Assembly (NCBI GenBank): GCA_030446625.1
Contig: JAUJMY010000012.1
Span: 27,110-91,109 of the forward strand
From: Gaiellaceae bacterium
Lineage (GTDB): Bacteria; Actinomycetota; Thermoleophilia; Gaiellales; Gaiellaceae
Direction: 5' to 3'
DNA: 64,000 nt
Below the pieces are notes generated by a model. It made no database searches and was not told the DNA's origin. It worked only from the letters and a program-made list of their open reading frames with translations. Positions 7,940-17,188 of the stretch are shown one piece after another. The stretch's first letter is position 1. Every line of letters starts with the position of its first letter. The translations under genes and the position numbers were made by a program.

Positions 7940-9078
7940 AACCGGAGCAGGGCGCCGATCCCCTCCACCGGCGCGAGGTCCTGCCGATGGCGCACCGCCC
8001 ACGCGGTACCGCCGTGCGCAAGCGTCTGGTGCACGGCGACGTCGACGCCCTGTGGCCGTTGCTGCATCGGCGTCCCGTCGAGCGGGCAGCCGCCCTCGCG
8101 CGCGGCGCCGCGCCCGCAGCTCGGGCACTGCCAGGCCTCACGCTGCACGCCCTCCTGGAAGAGGAGGAGGTCGACACGTGCATCGGATGCCGCCTCGAGC
8201 GTCGCCTCCCAACCGGAGGCCGCGCGCCCGTCGCGGCCGGCTTCCTCGCGCCACCGCTCGAGCAGCTCGGTCTCCTGACGCATCCGCCACTCGTCGAGGA
8301 CGGGGAGCGCCACGGCGAGAAGCTCGGCCGGCCCCGCGTGCGCCTCGGCCTGTGTCCACCCCGCGACCGCCGCCTGCGCTTCCTGCGACAGCATCTCGCC
8401 GAACTCACCGCGCATATGGTCGGGGCAGACGAGCACGATCGCTGGGACGCTCAACCGCCGCACCTGCTCGTCGAGCTCTTCCCCAACGGTCCGCAGATGG
8501 TCTGCCGCGAGGTTGTCGACGTGACGCTGGTACCGCGCCTGCGACCACCCGCCCTGGTCGTGCCGGTTCGGCTGCTCCTCCGAGAGATCCGCGAGCTCCT
8601 CGAGCCGCCCCGCCCGCAGCCGGTAGACCTCGCCGCGCTCGCGGCTGACCGCCGCGACGAGCGCACCGTCGCTTCCGCCCGCGAGCGGGACGAGCGGCGC
8701 GAGGTAGCACGTGCCGCCGAGCCGGATCTCGTCCGGAACCGGCTGCGCGAGGGGGAGCGTCACCCAGAGGTCGTCGAGCGTGTCCGCGAACACCGCGACG
8801 CCGTGCGAGCCGTCGCGGTCGAACTCGTCGTCGAAGTAGGCGCGAATCCGGTCGAAGTCGGCCTTCAGCCCCTGCCGCTGGTCGTGCGTGAGCCCGTCCT
8901 GCGTCGCCTCGTCCGTCCGCTCGCCCTCCGCCAGGAGCGAGTTGACACGCGTTACGGCGTCGCCCGCGGTCGGGGTGGTGCTCGGGTCGAGCCCCAGGTA
9001 GAAGCTGATCACGCACCCGCTGCTCGCCTGGAACCCGGCGAGCGTGCGCAGCGTCTCCCAACCGACGTTCGCAGCCAC
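7936..9078 (-). CDS. Bacterial archaeo-eukaryotic release factor-like protein (baeRF/Vms1-like)
   Basis: 380 residues of the eRF1-domain family seen in actinobacteria (Rv2629-like). Features are an N-terminal VISFYLGLDP strand, the RHDQGGWSQARYQRH motif near residue 173 that stands where GGQ-like catalytic loops lie, an eRF1 domain-3-like segment, and a C-terminal zinc ribbon CPSCGR...GGCPLDG. Relatives cleave peptidyl-tRNA on stalled ribosomes or are linked to ribosome rescue; that role is inference here. The stop codon lies inside the palindromic element at 7717-7939. Confidence 0.75.
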   Translation of the reverse strand: MAANVGWETLRTLAGFQASSGCVISFYLGLDPSTTPTAGDAVTRVNSLLAEGERTDEATQDGLTHDQRQGLKADFDRIRAYFDDEFDRDGSHGVAVFADTLDDLWVTLPLAQPVPDEIRLGGTCYLAPLVPLAGGSDGALVAAVSRERGEVYRLRAGRLEELADLSEEQPNRHDQGGWSQARYQRHVDNLAADHLRTVGEELDEQVRRLSVPAIVLVCPDHMRGEFGEMLSQEAQAAVAGWTQAEAHAGPAELLAVALPVLDEWRMRQETELLERWREEAGRDGRAASGWEATLEAASDARVDLLLFQEGVQREAWQCPSCGRGAAREGGCPLDGTPMQQRPQGVDVAVHQTLAHGGTAWAVRHRQDLAPVEGIGALLRF

Positions 9079-9125
9079 GGAGCCGTCCTACCACGGCCGC
9101 GCGTTTCTATTCCTACGCTTGCGCG

Positions 9126-9650
9126 ATGACGGTGTTCACGATCGGACACGGCACGCGGCCGCTCGAGGAGCTCGTCGCGTGCCTCCGCGACGCGGGAGTC
9201 GAGACGCTCGTCGACGTCCGCCGCTTCCCCGCCTCGAGGCGGAACCCGCAGTTCAACCGCGAGAGCGTCGCGACCGTAGTCGCGCTCGCGGGGATCGGCT
9301 ACCGCCACGAGGTGGAGCTGGGCGGCCGCCGGACCGGCGAGCCCGGCGAGGAGCGCTTCGCGTGCATCCGCGTCCCCGCGTTCCGGAGCTACGCGGCGCG
9401 GATGGCGCAGCCGGCGTGGCAGGAGGCGCTCGAGCGCGCGCTGCGCGAGCCGTCGCCGTGCTTCATGTGCGCGGAGACGCCGTGGACGCGGTGTCATCGG
9501 CGCCTGATCGCGGAGCTCCTCGTCGCGCGCGGGCACGACGTCGTCCACCTGCTCGCCCCCGGCCGGTCGGAGCCTCACCTACGGTGGGCCGGCGCGGATG
9601 CGGAGGACCGCGAGGGCCGCCTCTACCTCTGCGGCGCCCTCGTCGCGTGA
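9126..9650 (+). CDS. DUF488 family protein
   Basis: 174 residues with the hallmark start TVFTIGHGTRPLEEL, the DVRRFPASRRNPQFN block and CFMCAETPWTRCHRRLIAE near residue 116, where two cysteines and a CH motif suggest metal or nucleic-acid contact. The biochemical function of DUF488 is not settled. It is divergent from the release-factor-like gene with a 47-bp spacer. Confidence 0.88.
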   Translation: MTVFTIGHGTRPLEELVACLRDAGVETLVDVRRFPASRRNPQFNRESVATVVALAGIGYRHEVELGGRRTGEPGEERFACIRVPAFRSYAARMAQPAWQEALERALREPSPCFMCAETPWTRCHRRLIAELLVARGHDVVHLLAPGRSEPHLRWAGADAEDREGRLYLCGALVA

Positions 9651-9716
9651 CGCGCTAGGAACAGCCAGCCGAGCGAATCCGTTAAATAGGAGAGAGCGAC
9701 GTTCGGGAGGAAAGAC

Positions 9717-10718
9717 GTGGGCGAGGTTCGCGAGCTGATCATCATCGGAGGAGGCCCGGCGGGGTACACCGCTGCGCTCTACGCGGCGCGCGGCGACCTG
9801 CGCCCCCTCGTGATCGAGGGCTTCCAGTGGGGTGGCCAGCTTATGATCACGAGCGACGTCGAGAACTACCCGGGATACCCGGATGGCGTCATGGGGCCGG
9901 CGATGATGCAGGACTTCCGGCGCCAGGCCGAGCGCTTCGGGGCCGAGTTCGTCTCCGACGACGTCACGCGCGTGGACTTCTCCGAGCGGCCGTTCAAGGT
10001 GTACGTCGAGGATGACGAGTACCTCGCCGACGCCGTGATCGTGGCCACCGGCGCCAGCGCGCGGCAGCTCGGGCTCGAGTCGGAGGTCGCGCTCCAGGGG
10101 CGCGGCGTCTCGTACTGCGCGACGTGCGACGCGTCCTTCTTCCGCGACAAGGACGTCGTCGTCGTCGGCGGCGGCGACTCGACGATGGAGGAGGCGACCT
10201 TCCTCGCGAAGTTCGCGTCGAAGGTGACGATCGTGCACCGCCGCGAGGACTTCCGCGCGTCGCAAATCATGCTCAACCGCGCGCGCGCGAACGAGAAGAT
10301 CGAGTTCGTGACGAACGCGGTCGTCGACGAGGTGCTCGGCGTCGAGGAGGGCAAGGTGACGGGGGTGCGGCTGCGCGACGTGCGGTCGCAGGAGACGTGG
10401 GAGCTCCCGACGACCGGCCTCTTCGCGGCGATCGGCCACGACCCGAACACGAAGCTCTTCCTCGACCAGCTCGAGCACGACGCCGCGGGGTACCTCGTCA
10501 CGCGCCCCGGGACGACCGAGACGAACATCCTCGGCGTCTTCGCGGCGGGGGACGTGCAGGATCACGTCTACCGGCAGGCGGTGACGGCCGCGGGCTCAGG
10601 GTGCATGGCGGCGCTCGACGCGGAGCGCTACCTCGCGGCGCGCGAGGGGCATCCGCACGCGGCGCTGACGGCGCCGCGGCCGGAGGCGGAGCCGGAGCCG
10701 GAGACGGCTCAGGTCTAA
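9717..10718 (+). CDS. trxB: Thioredoxin reductase
   Basis: 333-residue flavoprotein that passes electrons from NADPH to thioredoxin. FAD site IIIGGGPAGYTAA (residues 8-20), redox-active CATC (C134 and C137), NADPH site VVGGGDSTMEEA and the HRRE arginine patch for NADPH phosphate are all intact; GVFAAGDV is the second FAD motif. The GTG start has a strong GGAGGAAAG ribosome site. The C-terminus has an extra Glu/Pro-rich tail. No thioredoxin gene adjoins it here. Confidence 0.95.
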   Translation: MGEVRELIIIGGGPAGYTAALYAARGDLRPLVIEGFQWGGQLMITSDVENYPGYPDGVMGPAMMQDFRRQAERFGAEFVSDDVTRVDFSERPFKVYVEDDEYLADAVIVATGASARQLGLESEVALQGRGVSYCATCDASFFRDKDVVVVGGGDSTMEEATFLAKFASKVTIVHRREDFRASQIMLNRARANEKIEFVTNAVVDEVLGVEEGKVTGVRLRDVRSQETWELPTTGLFAAIGHDPNTKLFLDQLEHDAAGYLVTRPGTTETNILGVFAAGDVQDHVYRQAVTAAGSGCMAALDAERYLAAREGHPHAALTAPRPEAEPEPETAQV

Positions 10719-10770
10719 CCGCCGCGCGTCCGCCTCACGTTCCCGAGGGCGGCGCGAGCCGCGCGTCACG

Positions 10771-11220
10771 ATGCCTTTCTTCATCTGTCCGAACTGCAAG
10801 CGGCGGTCCGTCGACCACGACGGCCGTGAGGGCGTCCTCGACCACGCCGTCGCGTGCCGGAGCTGCGGCTTCGGCTTCCTCTTCGAGCTGATGGACGACT
10901 ACTACCCGGCGCCGGGCACGGGCTTCGTCGTCTGCGACCAGTCGCGTCGGGTGATCGCCGTCGGGCGCGGCGTCTTCGAGCTCACCGGCTACCGCGAGGC
11001 GGAGGTGCTCGGGCGCGACCTGTTCTCGGCGCTCGGGCTCCACGGCTTCGAGGAAGGGCGCGACCCAGCCGCGCTTGCGCTCGAGTGGGGCGTGCGCCGA
11101 CTCGGCGAGCGGCTCGAGCTGCGAACGCGCGGCGGAAAGACCAAGCCCGTCAGCGCTGACTTCTTCCCCGCCTACGACGAAGACGGCGGGCTGCTCGTGG
11201 CGCTCTCCTCCCCTCCGTGA
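10771..11220 (+). CDS. Zinc-ribbon plus PAS-domain protein
   Basis: 149 residues: an N-terminal zinc ribbon CPNCKRRS...CRSCGF (residues 7-34), then one PAS domain (about residues 45-145; VVCDQSRRVIAVGRGVFELTGYREAEVLGRD). There is no output domain, so it may be a small sensory adaptor. It overlaps the start of the following FAD oxidase by 4 nt and is probably cotranscribed with it. Confidence 0.7.
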   Translation: MPFFICPNCKRRSVDHDGREGVLDHAVACRSCGFGFLFELMDDYYPAPGTGFVVCDQSRRVIAVGRGVFELTGYREAEVLGRDLFSALGLHGFEEGRDPAALALEWGVRRLGERLELRTRGGKTKPVSADFFPAYDEDGGLLVALSSPP

Positions 11221-12389
11221 CCGTTCCCCGCCGTGCCGACGTCGTCGTCGTCGGGGGCGGGATCACGGGCGCGTCGCTCGCGTACCACCTCAGCGGCCGC
11301 GGCAAGGACGTCGTGCTCCTCGAAAGGAGCGTCGTCGCGGGCGGGCCGACCGGCCGCTCGACGGCGATCATCCGGCAGCACTACTCGCAGCCCCTGCTTG
11401 TCCGGATGGCCGTGCACGGCCTCCGCCTGTACCGCGACTTCTTCGCGCGCGAGCTCGGGGCGTCGTGCGGCTTTGTGCGCGCCGGCGTCCTCTGGGCGGT
11501 GTCGGACGAGAACCGTGCCGGGCTCGAGCGCAACGTCGCGCTCGCGCAGGACGTGGGCGCGCAGATCGAGCTCGTCGAGCCGACGTCGACGGCGGTCGAC
11601 ACGCGAATCTCGCGCGACGGGGTCGCCGCGTTCGCGCTGGAGCCGACGGCGGGGCATTGCGACCCGTACCTCGCGACCGCGGGCTTCGTGTCCGCGGCAC
11701 GACAGCTCGGCGCGGCGGTCGTCGAGCGCGCCGCCGTGGCGTCCGTGCAACCGGGGCACGTGGCCCTCGCCGGCGGCGGGGCGATCGATGCAGACGCCGT
11801 CGTCGTCGCCGCGGGTCCGTGGTCGCCCGCGCTGCTCGCTCCGCTCGGCTACGAGCTGCCGATCCGCACGGCCCGAGCGGAGGTCGGGCGCTTCCGGCTC
11901 CCGAGCAGCTTCGGCGCGCCGCCGCGCGTGCTGGCCGACTTCTCGGAGCAGCGGTTCTACTTCAAGCCCGCCGAGCCCGGGTTCCTCGAGGTCGGCACGC
12001 TCGATCCGGCTCACGCCGAGCGTCCGCTCGACCCCGACCACATCCCGGAGGGTGCCGACGCAGCGACGCTCCGGCACTTCGAGCGCGCGCTGGCCGTGCG
12101 CCTGCCCTCGGCCGCGGCCGGGCACTGGCGCGGCGCGTGGTCGGGCGCGTACGACGTGACCCCCGACTGGCAGCCCGCGATAGGCGCGGTCCCCGGCGCC
12201 GACGGCGTCTTCGTCGCCGCCGGGTTCTCCGGCCACGGCTTGAAGCTCGCGCCCGCTGTCGGCAGCGCGCTCGCCGAGCGGGTCTGCGACGGCGCGTGGG
12301 GCGGGTTCGACCTCTCGCTGTTCGACCCGGCGCGCTTCGAGCGCGGTGACCTGATCTCGTCGCCATACGGCTACTCCGTCGTCGGCTGA
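11217..12389 (+). CDS. FAD-dependent amine/amino-acid oxidase (DAO family)
   Basis: 390-residue D-amino-acid-oxidase-fold protein with the N-terminal FAD loop VVVGGGITGASLAYHL and the C-terminal GFSGHGLKLAPAVG motif. These enzymes oxidise secondary or primary amines such as sarcosine, glycine or putrescine derivatives; the substrate cannot be told from sequence. GTG start inside the PAS gene stop. The 3' end overlaps the convergent methyltransferase by 19 nt. Confidence 0.85.
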   Translation: MTVPRRADVVVVGGGITGASLAYHLSGRGKDVVLLERSVVAGGPTGRSTAIIRQHYSQPLLVRMAVHGLRLYRDFFARELGASCGFVRAGVLWAVSDENRAGLERNVALAQDVGAQIELVEPTSTAVDTRISRDGVAAFALEPTAGHCDPYLATAGFVSAARQLGAAVVERAAVASVQPGHVALAGGGAIDADAVVVAAGPWSPALLAPLGYELPIRTARAEVGRFRLPSSFGAPPRVLADFSEQRFYFKPAEPGFLEVGTLDPAHAERPLDPDHIPEGADAATLRHFERALAVRLPSAAAGHWRGAWSGAYDVTPDWQPAIGAVPGADGVFVAAGFSGHGLKLAPAVGSALAERVCDGAWGGFDLSLFDPARFERGDLISSPYGYSVVG

Positions 12390-13144
12390 CCAGCCCGGAA
12401 GCAGACGTAGGTCTCGGTGACGTAGGGCAGGACGATCGGCTCGTCCTGCCTAGCGGCGATACGCCGCAGCTCGCGCTCGACCCGAGCCCGCACGTCCGGA
12501 GCCGCGGACGCGACGAAGCTGACCGACAGGAAGCGCGTCACGAACCCGTCGGCGTCGACCTCCTGGCGATGCGGGAACTCGGCCTTCTCGACTCCGCGGA
12601 AGAGCGGGCTCGACCGCAGCAGGTCGCTCGCGTCGAGCGTCCGCCACCACGGCGCGTCGCCTCGAAGCGGCTCGAGCAGCGCGACGGCCTCCGCATGGAT
12701 CGGATCGCGCTCGTCGCGGCTGTTCCAGACCAGGCCGAGCCCGCCGCCGTCGCGGAGGACGCGGTGGAGCTCCGGGAAGGTCTCGTCCGGCCGGAACCAG
12801 TGGAACGCCTGAGCGACCGTCACGGCGTCGGCCGAGCCGTCCGCGAGCGGGATCGCTTCGGCCGTCCCGTCGAGCACCTCGACCTCCGGCAGTTCCGCCC
12901 GCAGGCGCTCGCGCATCCCCGGCGCGGGCTCGACGGCGACGACGTCCGCGCCGCGCGCGACGAGCTCCCGCGTGAACTTCCCGGTCCCTGCCGCGAGGTC
13001 GAGCACGCGCGAGCCGCGCCCGATCCGCAGCCGCGTCGCGAGCCAGTCGACCGCAGCGCGCGGGTACGTCGGCCGCCCGCGCTCGTACGCGTCGGCCGAC
13101 TGGTCGAAACCGCGAGCGTCCGGATGCACACGCGCGTCAGACAC
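12371..13144 (-). CDS. Class I SAM-dependent methyltransferase
   Basis: 257 residues with SAM motif I VLDLAAGTGKFTRELVARGADVVAVEP (split: VLDLAAGTGKF, then VVAVEP), motif IV ADAVTVAQAFHWF and the 'HWF' signature of the SmtA/UbiE-like group. Substrate unknown. It is the last gene of the AddB-AddA-Nth operon, overlapping nth by 8 nt. Confidence 0.85.
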   Translation of the reverse strand: MSDARVHPDARGFDQSADAYERGRPTYPRAAVDWLATRLRIGRGSRVLDLAAGTGKFTRELVARGADVVAVEPAPGMRERLRAELPEVEVLDGTAEAIPLADGSADAVTVAQAFHWFRPDETFPELHRVLRDGGGLGLVWNSRDERDPIHAEAVALLEPLRGDAPWWRTLDASDLLRSSPLFRGVEKAEFPHRQEVDADGFVTRFLSVSFVASAAPDVRARVERELRRIAARQDEPIVLPYVTETYVCFRAGQPTTE

Positions 13145-13805
13145 GGCTCGCCGGGCAGAGGTCGTTGACGACGCAGTCGTGGCAACGGGGCAGCCGCGCG
13201 ACGCACACGCGGCGGCCGTGCCAGATCAGCAGGTGCGGGAATCGCGCCCACTCCGGGCGCGGCACGAGCTTCACGAGGTCGCGCTCGATCCGAACGGGAT
13301 CCTCTTCGCGCGTCAAGCCGAGCCGCTGCGAGAGGCGTCGGACGTGGGTGTCGACCACGACCCCCTGCGCCTGACCGAGCTCCGCCGCGACGACGTTCGC
13401 GGTCTTGCGCGCGACGCCGGGCAGGCGCACGAGCTCCTCGACGTCGCGCGGCACGCGCCCGTCGAAGTCGTCGAGAAGCATCTGCATCGTGCCGCGCAGA
13501 CCCTTCGTCTTCTGGCGGAAGAACCCCGTCGCGTAGATGTCCCGTTGCAGCTCGTCCTCCGGCACTGCGAGATAGTCCTCCGGCCCGCGGTACTTCTCGA
13601 ACAGCCGCTCGGTGACGCGGTTCACGTTCACGTCCGTCGTCTGCGCCGACAGCATCACGGCCACGAGCAGCTCCAGGTCGTTCCGGTAGCGCAGCGCGAT
13701 CTTCGCGTCGGCGTGCTCGTTCGCGAGCCGCTCGATCACTGGGCCGATCCGGTTCCGCCTGGGACCGACGCGGCGGCGCGCCTCGCCGACGTAGCTCCTC
13801 GGCAT
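13137..13805 (-). CDS. nth: Endonuclease III (DNA glycosylase/AP lyase)
   Basis: 222-residue base-excision repair enzyme removing oxidised pyrimidines. It has the helix-hairpin-helix LPGVARKTANVV with the catalytic lysine, the catalytic aspartate in VDTHVRRL, and a C-terminal 4Fe-4S site C-X6-C-X2-C-X5-C (CVARLPRCHDCVVNDLC). I chose ATG 13805, which overlaps the AddA-like stop by one base (TGATG); a longer in-frame reading would only add antisense-like arginine-rich sequence. Confidence 0.95.
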   Translation of the reverse strand: MPRSYVGEARRRVGPRRNRIGPVIERLANEHADAKIALRYRNDLELLVAVMLSAQTTDVNVNRVTERLFEKYRGPEDYLAVPEDELQRDIYATGFFRQKTKGLRGTMQMLLDDFDGRVPRDVEELVRLPGVARKTANVVAAELGQAQGVVVDTHVRRLSQRLGLTREEDPVRIERDLVKLVPRPEWARFPHLLIWHGRRVCVARLPRCHDCVVNDLCPASRV

Positions 13806-16800
13806 CAGCCCGCGGCAGCGAGCGCCGGAGCCGCGGCGGCGGACACGCCCGGGAGGCGCGGCCCGGCGCACACGACGTCGAGCGCGGGACAACCGGCGCA
13901 GACGAACTCACTCGGCGTCGGCGCGAAGACACCCGCCTGGATGCGCGCGATGGCCTCGGACAGCTCCGCCTCGAGCGCGCGCACATCCTCGCGCGAGAAG
14001 ACGGTCGAGACGACGGCGTCGCTCCGCTCGAGGAAGTGGTAGACGACCTCCACCTCCTCGACGCCGGCACGGAAGCAGGCGAGCGCGTAGACGAGCCGCT
14101 GCAGGCGGTAGTCGCGCTCGACGATCTCCTCCGGCGCGTCCTCCGCAAGCGTGTTCGTCTTGTAGTCGAGGACGAGCGCGCGGCCGCTCTCGCGGTGGAG
14201 CACGTCGAGGCGACCGTGCAGGAGGACGCCCTCGTGCTCGAACGCGAATGGGCGCTCGGGCGCGGCGCCTGGAAGCTTCGCGATTCGCGCCGCAAGCTCG
14301 GACGCGCAGTACGCGCGGACGTACGCGTCGATCCGCTCGAGCTCCTCGTCGGTGGCGGCCGGGTACCGGCCGCGGACCGCGGCCGCGAGCGCCTCGGCGT
14401 CGGGGGCGCGCGGCGCGGCGAGGTCGACGTGCTCGAGCAGGAGGTGGACCGCGTCGCCGACCTCGGTCGCGGCGAGCCCCGTCTGTCCGGGGACGCGCCC
14501 GCTCGCGTCCGCAGGACGCATCCCCACGACGCGCTCCGCGTAGTAGCGATACGAGCAGCGCTCGAACAGCGAGAGGGCGCTGTACGACAGCCGGCGGACG
14601 CGGTGGAGCGGCGCGAGCGGCACCGGCTCGAGCGCCGGAAGCGTGGGCGCGAAAGGCGGCTGTGCCGGACCGTCGTTCGCGAACAGCGCGAGCTGCGCGT
14701 CCTCGGTCGGCGCGACGACCGCCTGCTCCTCTTCGGGTTCGTGGCGGAAGCGGTTCATCCTGAGGATGAGCCGTGCGCCGTCCCGCTCGAGCTCGACCGG
14801 CTCGTCCCCCGCGACGTCCTGCTCGCCCACGCCGAGCCGCCCGAGGACCCAGCCGATCGGCGTGCGCGCCTCGCCCTGCCGCGTGAAGTCGATGGAGCCC
14901 GAGACGATCAGACGGTCGATCGCGCGTGTCATCGCGACGTAGTAGAGGCGGCGTCGCTCCGCCTCGGCCTCCGCCTCGGCGGCGTCGCGCACCTCCTTGT
15001 AGCCCGACGTGGGTTTCCGCGTGGCGGTCGCGGGATCGGCGACGCGGAAGCCGAAGCGGCCGTCCGACAGCGCGAGGATCTCGTCGGCCGCAGGGGCTGC
15101 GCGCTCGCGACCCGCGTCCGCGACGACCACGACCTTGAACTCGAGTCCCTTCGCCGCGTGGATGGTCATCAGCCGCACTGCGTCCGCGCCCTCCTCCTCG
15201 GCGACCGCCTCCAGCTCCTTCGCGCCCACCGCCTCCTGCTCGCGCACGAAGCGCACGAAGCCCTCGACGTCCGGCCCGCGCAGCTCCTCGTACGAACGGG
15301 CGAGGCGGGCGAGCTTGCGGAGGTTCGCGTAGCGCCGGCGCCCGTCCCATTGGGCGAGGACGGCGAGGTCGTAGTCGTGCTCGGCGACGATCTGCTCGCA
15401 CAGGCGCTCGAGGGACAGCCGCGCGGCGCTGCGCGAGAGCCGCTCGTAGCGCTGGAGGAACGCGCGGCAGAGCTGCGCGTCGCGGCCGTCCAGCGCCGGC
15501 GGCAGCGCGCGCTCGAGAGCCGTGAAGAGGGGTCGCTTCGGCGCCGCGCGCCGGATCAGGACGAGCGCGTCGTTCGACACGCCGACGAGCGGCGAGGCGA
15601 GAACGGTGACGAGCGCCTCGTCGTCGTAGCGGTTGTGGAGGAGGCGGAGGTACGCGAGCAGGTCGTACACCTGCTGCTGCCCGAAGTAGCCGCGGCCGAG
15701 CGCGCGGTGCGTCGCGATGCCGAGCGCGCGCAGCTCCTCCTCGTACCACTCCGCGTCGGTTCCCGCCGCGAAGAGCAGCACGATCTCGCCTGCGGCCGCG
15801 GCGCCCGTCGCGACGAGCTCGTGCACGCGACGCGCGACGTGCTTCGCCTCGGCGCGGCGCCAGTGGAGGCCGGTGCTCGCGAAGCTCGTCTTGTCCGTCA
15901 CGAGCAGCTCCACCGGCGTACCGAAGACGGGGTCGGGGAACTCCGCCGACGCCGTGAGCGGCTGGAACTCGTCGCCGAAGTCGGACGCGAAGAGGTGGTT
16001 GATCGCGGCGAGCACCTCGGGCCGCGAGCGGTAGTTGCGCGTCAGCGCGAGGAGCCCCGCGCCTGCGGCAGCGCGCCGCTCGCGGAAGACGCCGACGTCC
16101 GCGTGGCGGAACCCGTAGATGGACTGGAACTCGTCTCCGACGAAGAAGAGCTCGCCCGTTCCTTCGGCCGCGAGGAGGTCGATCAGCTCGCACTGGAGCC
16201 GGTTCGTGTCCTGGAACTCGTCCACCATGATCGCGCGGAAGCGCCACGCCTCCCGCCGGCGCAGGTCCGCGTCCGCCCGGAGCAGGTCGCGCGCCGCGAG
16301 CTGGAGATCTTCGAAGTCGAGCGCCGATTCGCGCTCCTTCGCCAGCGCGTAGGCGCGGTCGAAGCCCGAGAGGAGCTCCTGGAGCAGGTCACGGTCGCGC
16401 GCCGCGAGCTCGTCGAGCGCGCCCTGCTCGACCGCCCTGCGCGCCTCCTCGTAGCTCGCCGCGCGCTCGCCGCGGGCGCGCAGGTCGCCGAGGTCGAGCA
16501 GGAGCTCCGCGGCCGTGCGCCGCTCCAGCGCGGCTTCGGCGCGGGCAGCCTGCTCGCGCGCACGCTCCCCGGCCGCCTCGTCCTCGGCCAGGCAGCGCGC
16601 CGCCTCGCGCAGCTCGTCCACGAGCTGCCGCAGCGGCGGCCGGTCGGCGGCTTCGAGCCCGAGCGGCCGGCCGGCAGAGCGAAGAGTCTCGTACCCGCCG
16701 CTCAGCATCCGACGAAGCCCGCGTGCGCCGTAGGTCGAGAGCAGCCGCAGCCGCTCCGCGTCGCCGCCCGCGCAGAACTCGCCCACTGCGACGTTGAACG

Positions 16801-17188
16801 CCTCGCTGCGGATGACGCGCCCCTGGCTCTCGTCGAGCACGCGGAAGCGAGGGTCGAGCCCGGCGCGGAAGGGGTTCGTCTGGAGGAGCCGGCGGCAGAA
16901 GCCGTGGATCGTCGAGACCCACGCGTCGTCGAGCTGCCGGGCGAGATCGGCACGCCCGCGCTCGAGGAGCCGCGCGCGGATCCGCGCGCGCAGCTCGCCC
17001 GCGGCCCGGTCCGTGTACGTGATCACGAGGATCGAGCCCACGTCGACGCCCTCGTCGCAGACGGCGCGCGCGAAGCGCTCGACGAGGACCGCCGTCTTGC
17101 CCGTGCCCGCCCCCGCGGAGACGAAGACGACGCCGCGCGCCTCTATCGCGGCCTGCTGCTCCGGGTTCGGCGTCCGATCCGGGGTCAC
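13805..17188 (-). CDS. addA: AddA-like helicase-nuclease (UvrD-family, PD-(D/E)XK)
   Basis: Double-strand-break repair helicase-nuclease of 1127 residues from GTG 17188. UvrD-type motor: Walker A SAGAGTGKT (residues 24-32), Walker B MVDEFQDTN, motif V TIHAAKGLEFK, motif VI YYVAMTRA. C-terminal nuclease with LDYKTN. A cysteine pattern (FERC near the nuclease start, and C-X2-C-X6-C in FVCAGCPALDVVC at the end) looks like the iron-sulfur staple, unusual for AddA of Bacillus. GTG overlaps the AddB-like stop by 4 nt. Confidence 0.85.
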   Translation of the reverse strand: MTPDRTPNPEQQAAIEARGVVFVSAGAGTGKTAVLVERFARAVCDEGVDVGSILVITYTDRAAGELRARIRARLLERGRADLARQLDDAWVSTIHGFCRRLLQTNPFRAGLDPRFRVLDESQGRVIRSEAFNVAVGEFCAGGDAERLRLLSTYGARGLRRMLSGGYETLRSAGRPLGLEAADRPPLRQLVDELREAARCLAEDEAAGERAREQAARAEAALERRTAAELLLDLGDLRARGERAASYEEARRAVEQGALDELAARDRDLLQELLSGFDRAYALAKERESALDFEDLQLAARDLLRADADLRRREAWRFRAIMVDEFQDTNRLQCELIDLLAAEGTGELFFVGDEFQSIYGFRHADVGVFRERRAAAGAGLLALTRNYRSRPEVLAAINHLFASDFGDEFQPLTASAEFPDPVFGTPVELLVTDKTSFASTGLHWRRAEAKHVARRVHELVATGAAAAGEIVLLFAAGTDAEWYEEELRALGIATHRALGRGYFGQQQVYDLLAYLRLLHNRYDDEALVTVLASPLVGVSNDALVLIRRAAPKRPLFTALERALPPALDGRDAQLCRAFLQRYERLSRSAARLSLERLCEQIVAEHDYDLAVLAQWDGRRRYANLRKLARLARSYEELRGPDVEGFVRFVREQEAVGAKELEAVAEEEGADAVRLMTIHAAKGLEFKVVVVADAGRERAAPAADEILALSDGRFGFRVADPATATRKPTSGYKEVRDAAEAEAEAERRRLYYVAMTRAIDRLIVSGSIDFTRQGEARTPIGWVLGRLGVGEQDVAGDEPVELERDGARLILRMNRFRHEPEEEQAVVAPTEDAQLALFANDGPAQPPFAPTLPALEPVPLAPLHRVRRLSYSALSLFERCSYRYYAERVVGMRPADASGRVPGQTGLAATEVGDAVHLLLEHVDLAAPRAPDAEALAAAVRGRYPAATDEELERIDAYVRAYCASELAARIAKLPGAAPERPFAFEHEGVLLHGRLDVLHRESGRALVLDYKTNTLAEDAPEEIVERDYRLQRLVYALACFRAGVEEVEVVYHFLERSDAVVSTVFSREDVRALEAELSEAIARIQAGVFAPTPSEFVCAGCPALDVVCAGPRLPGVSAAAAPALAAAG

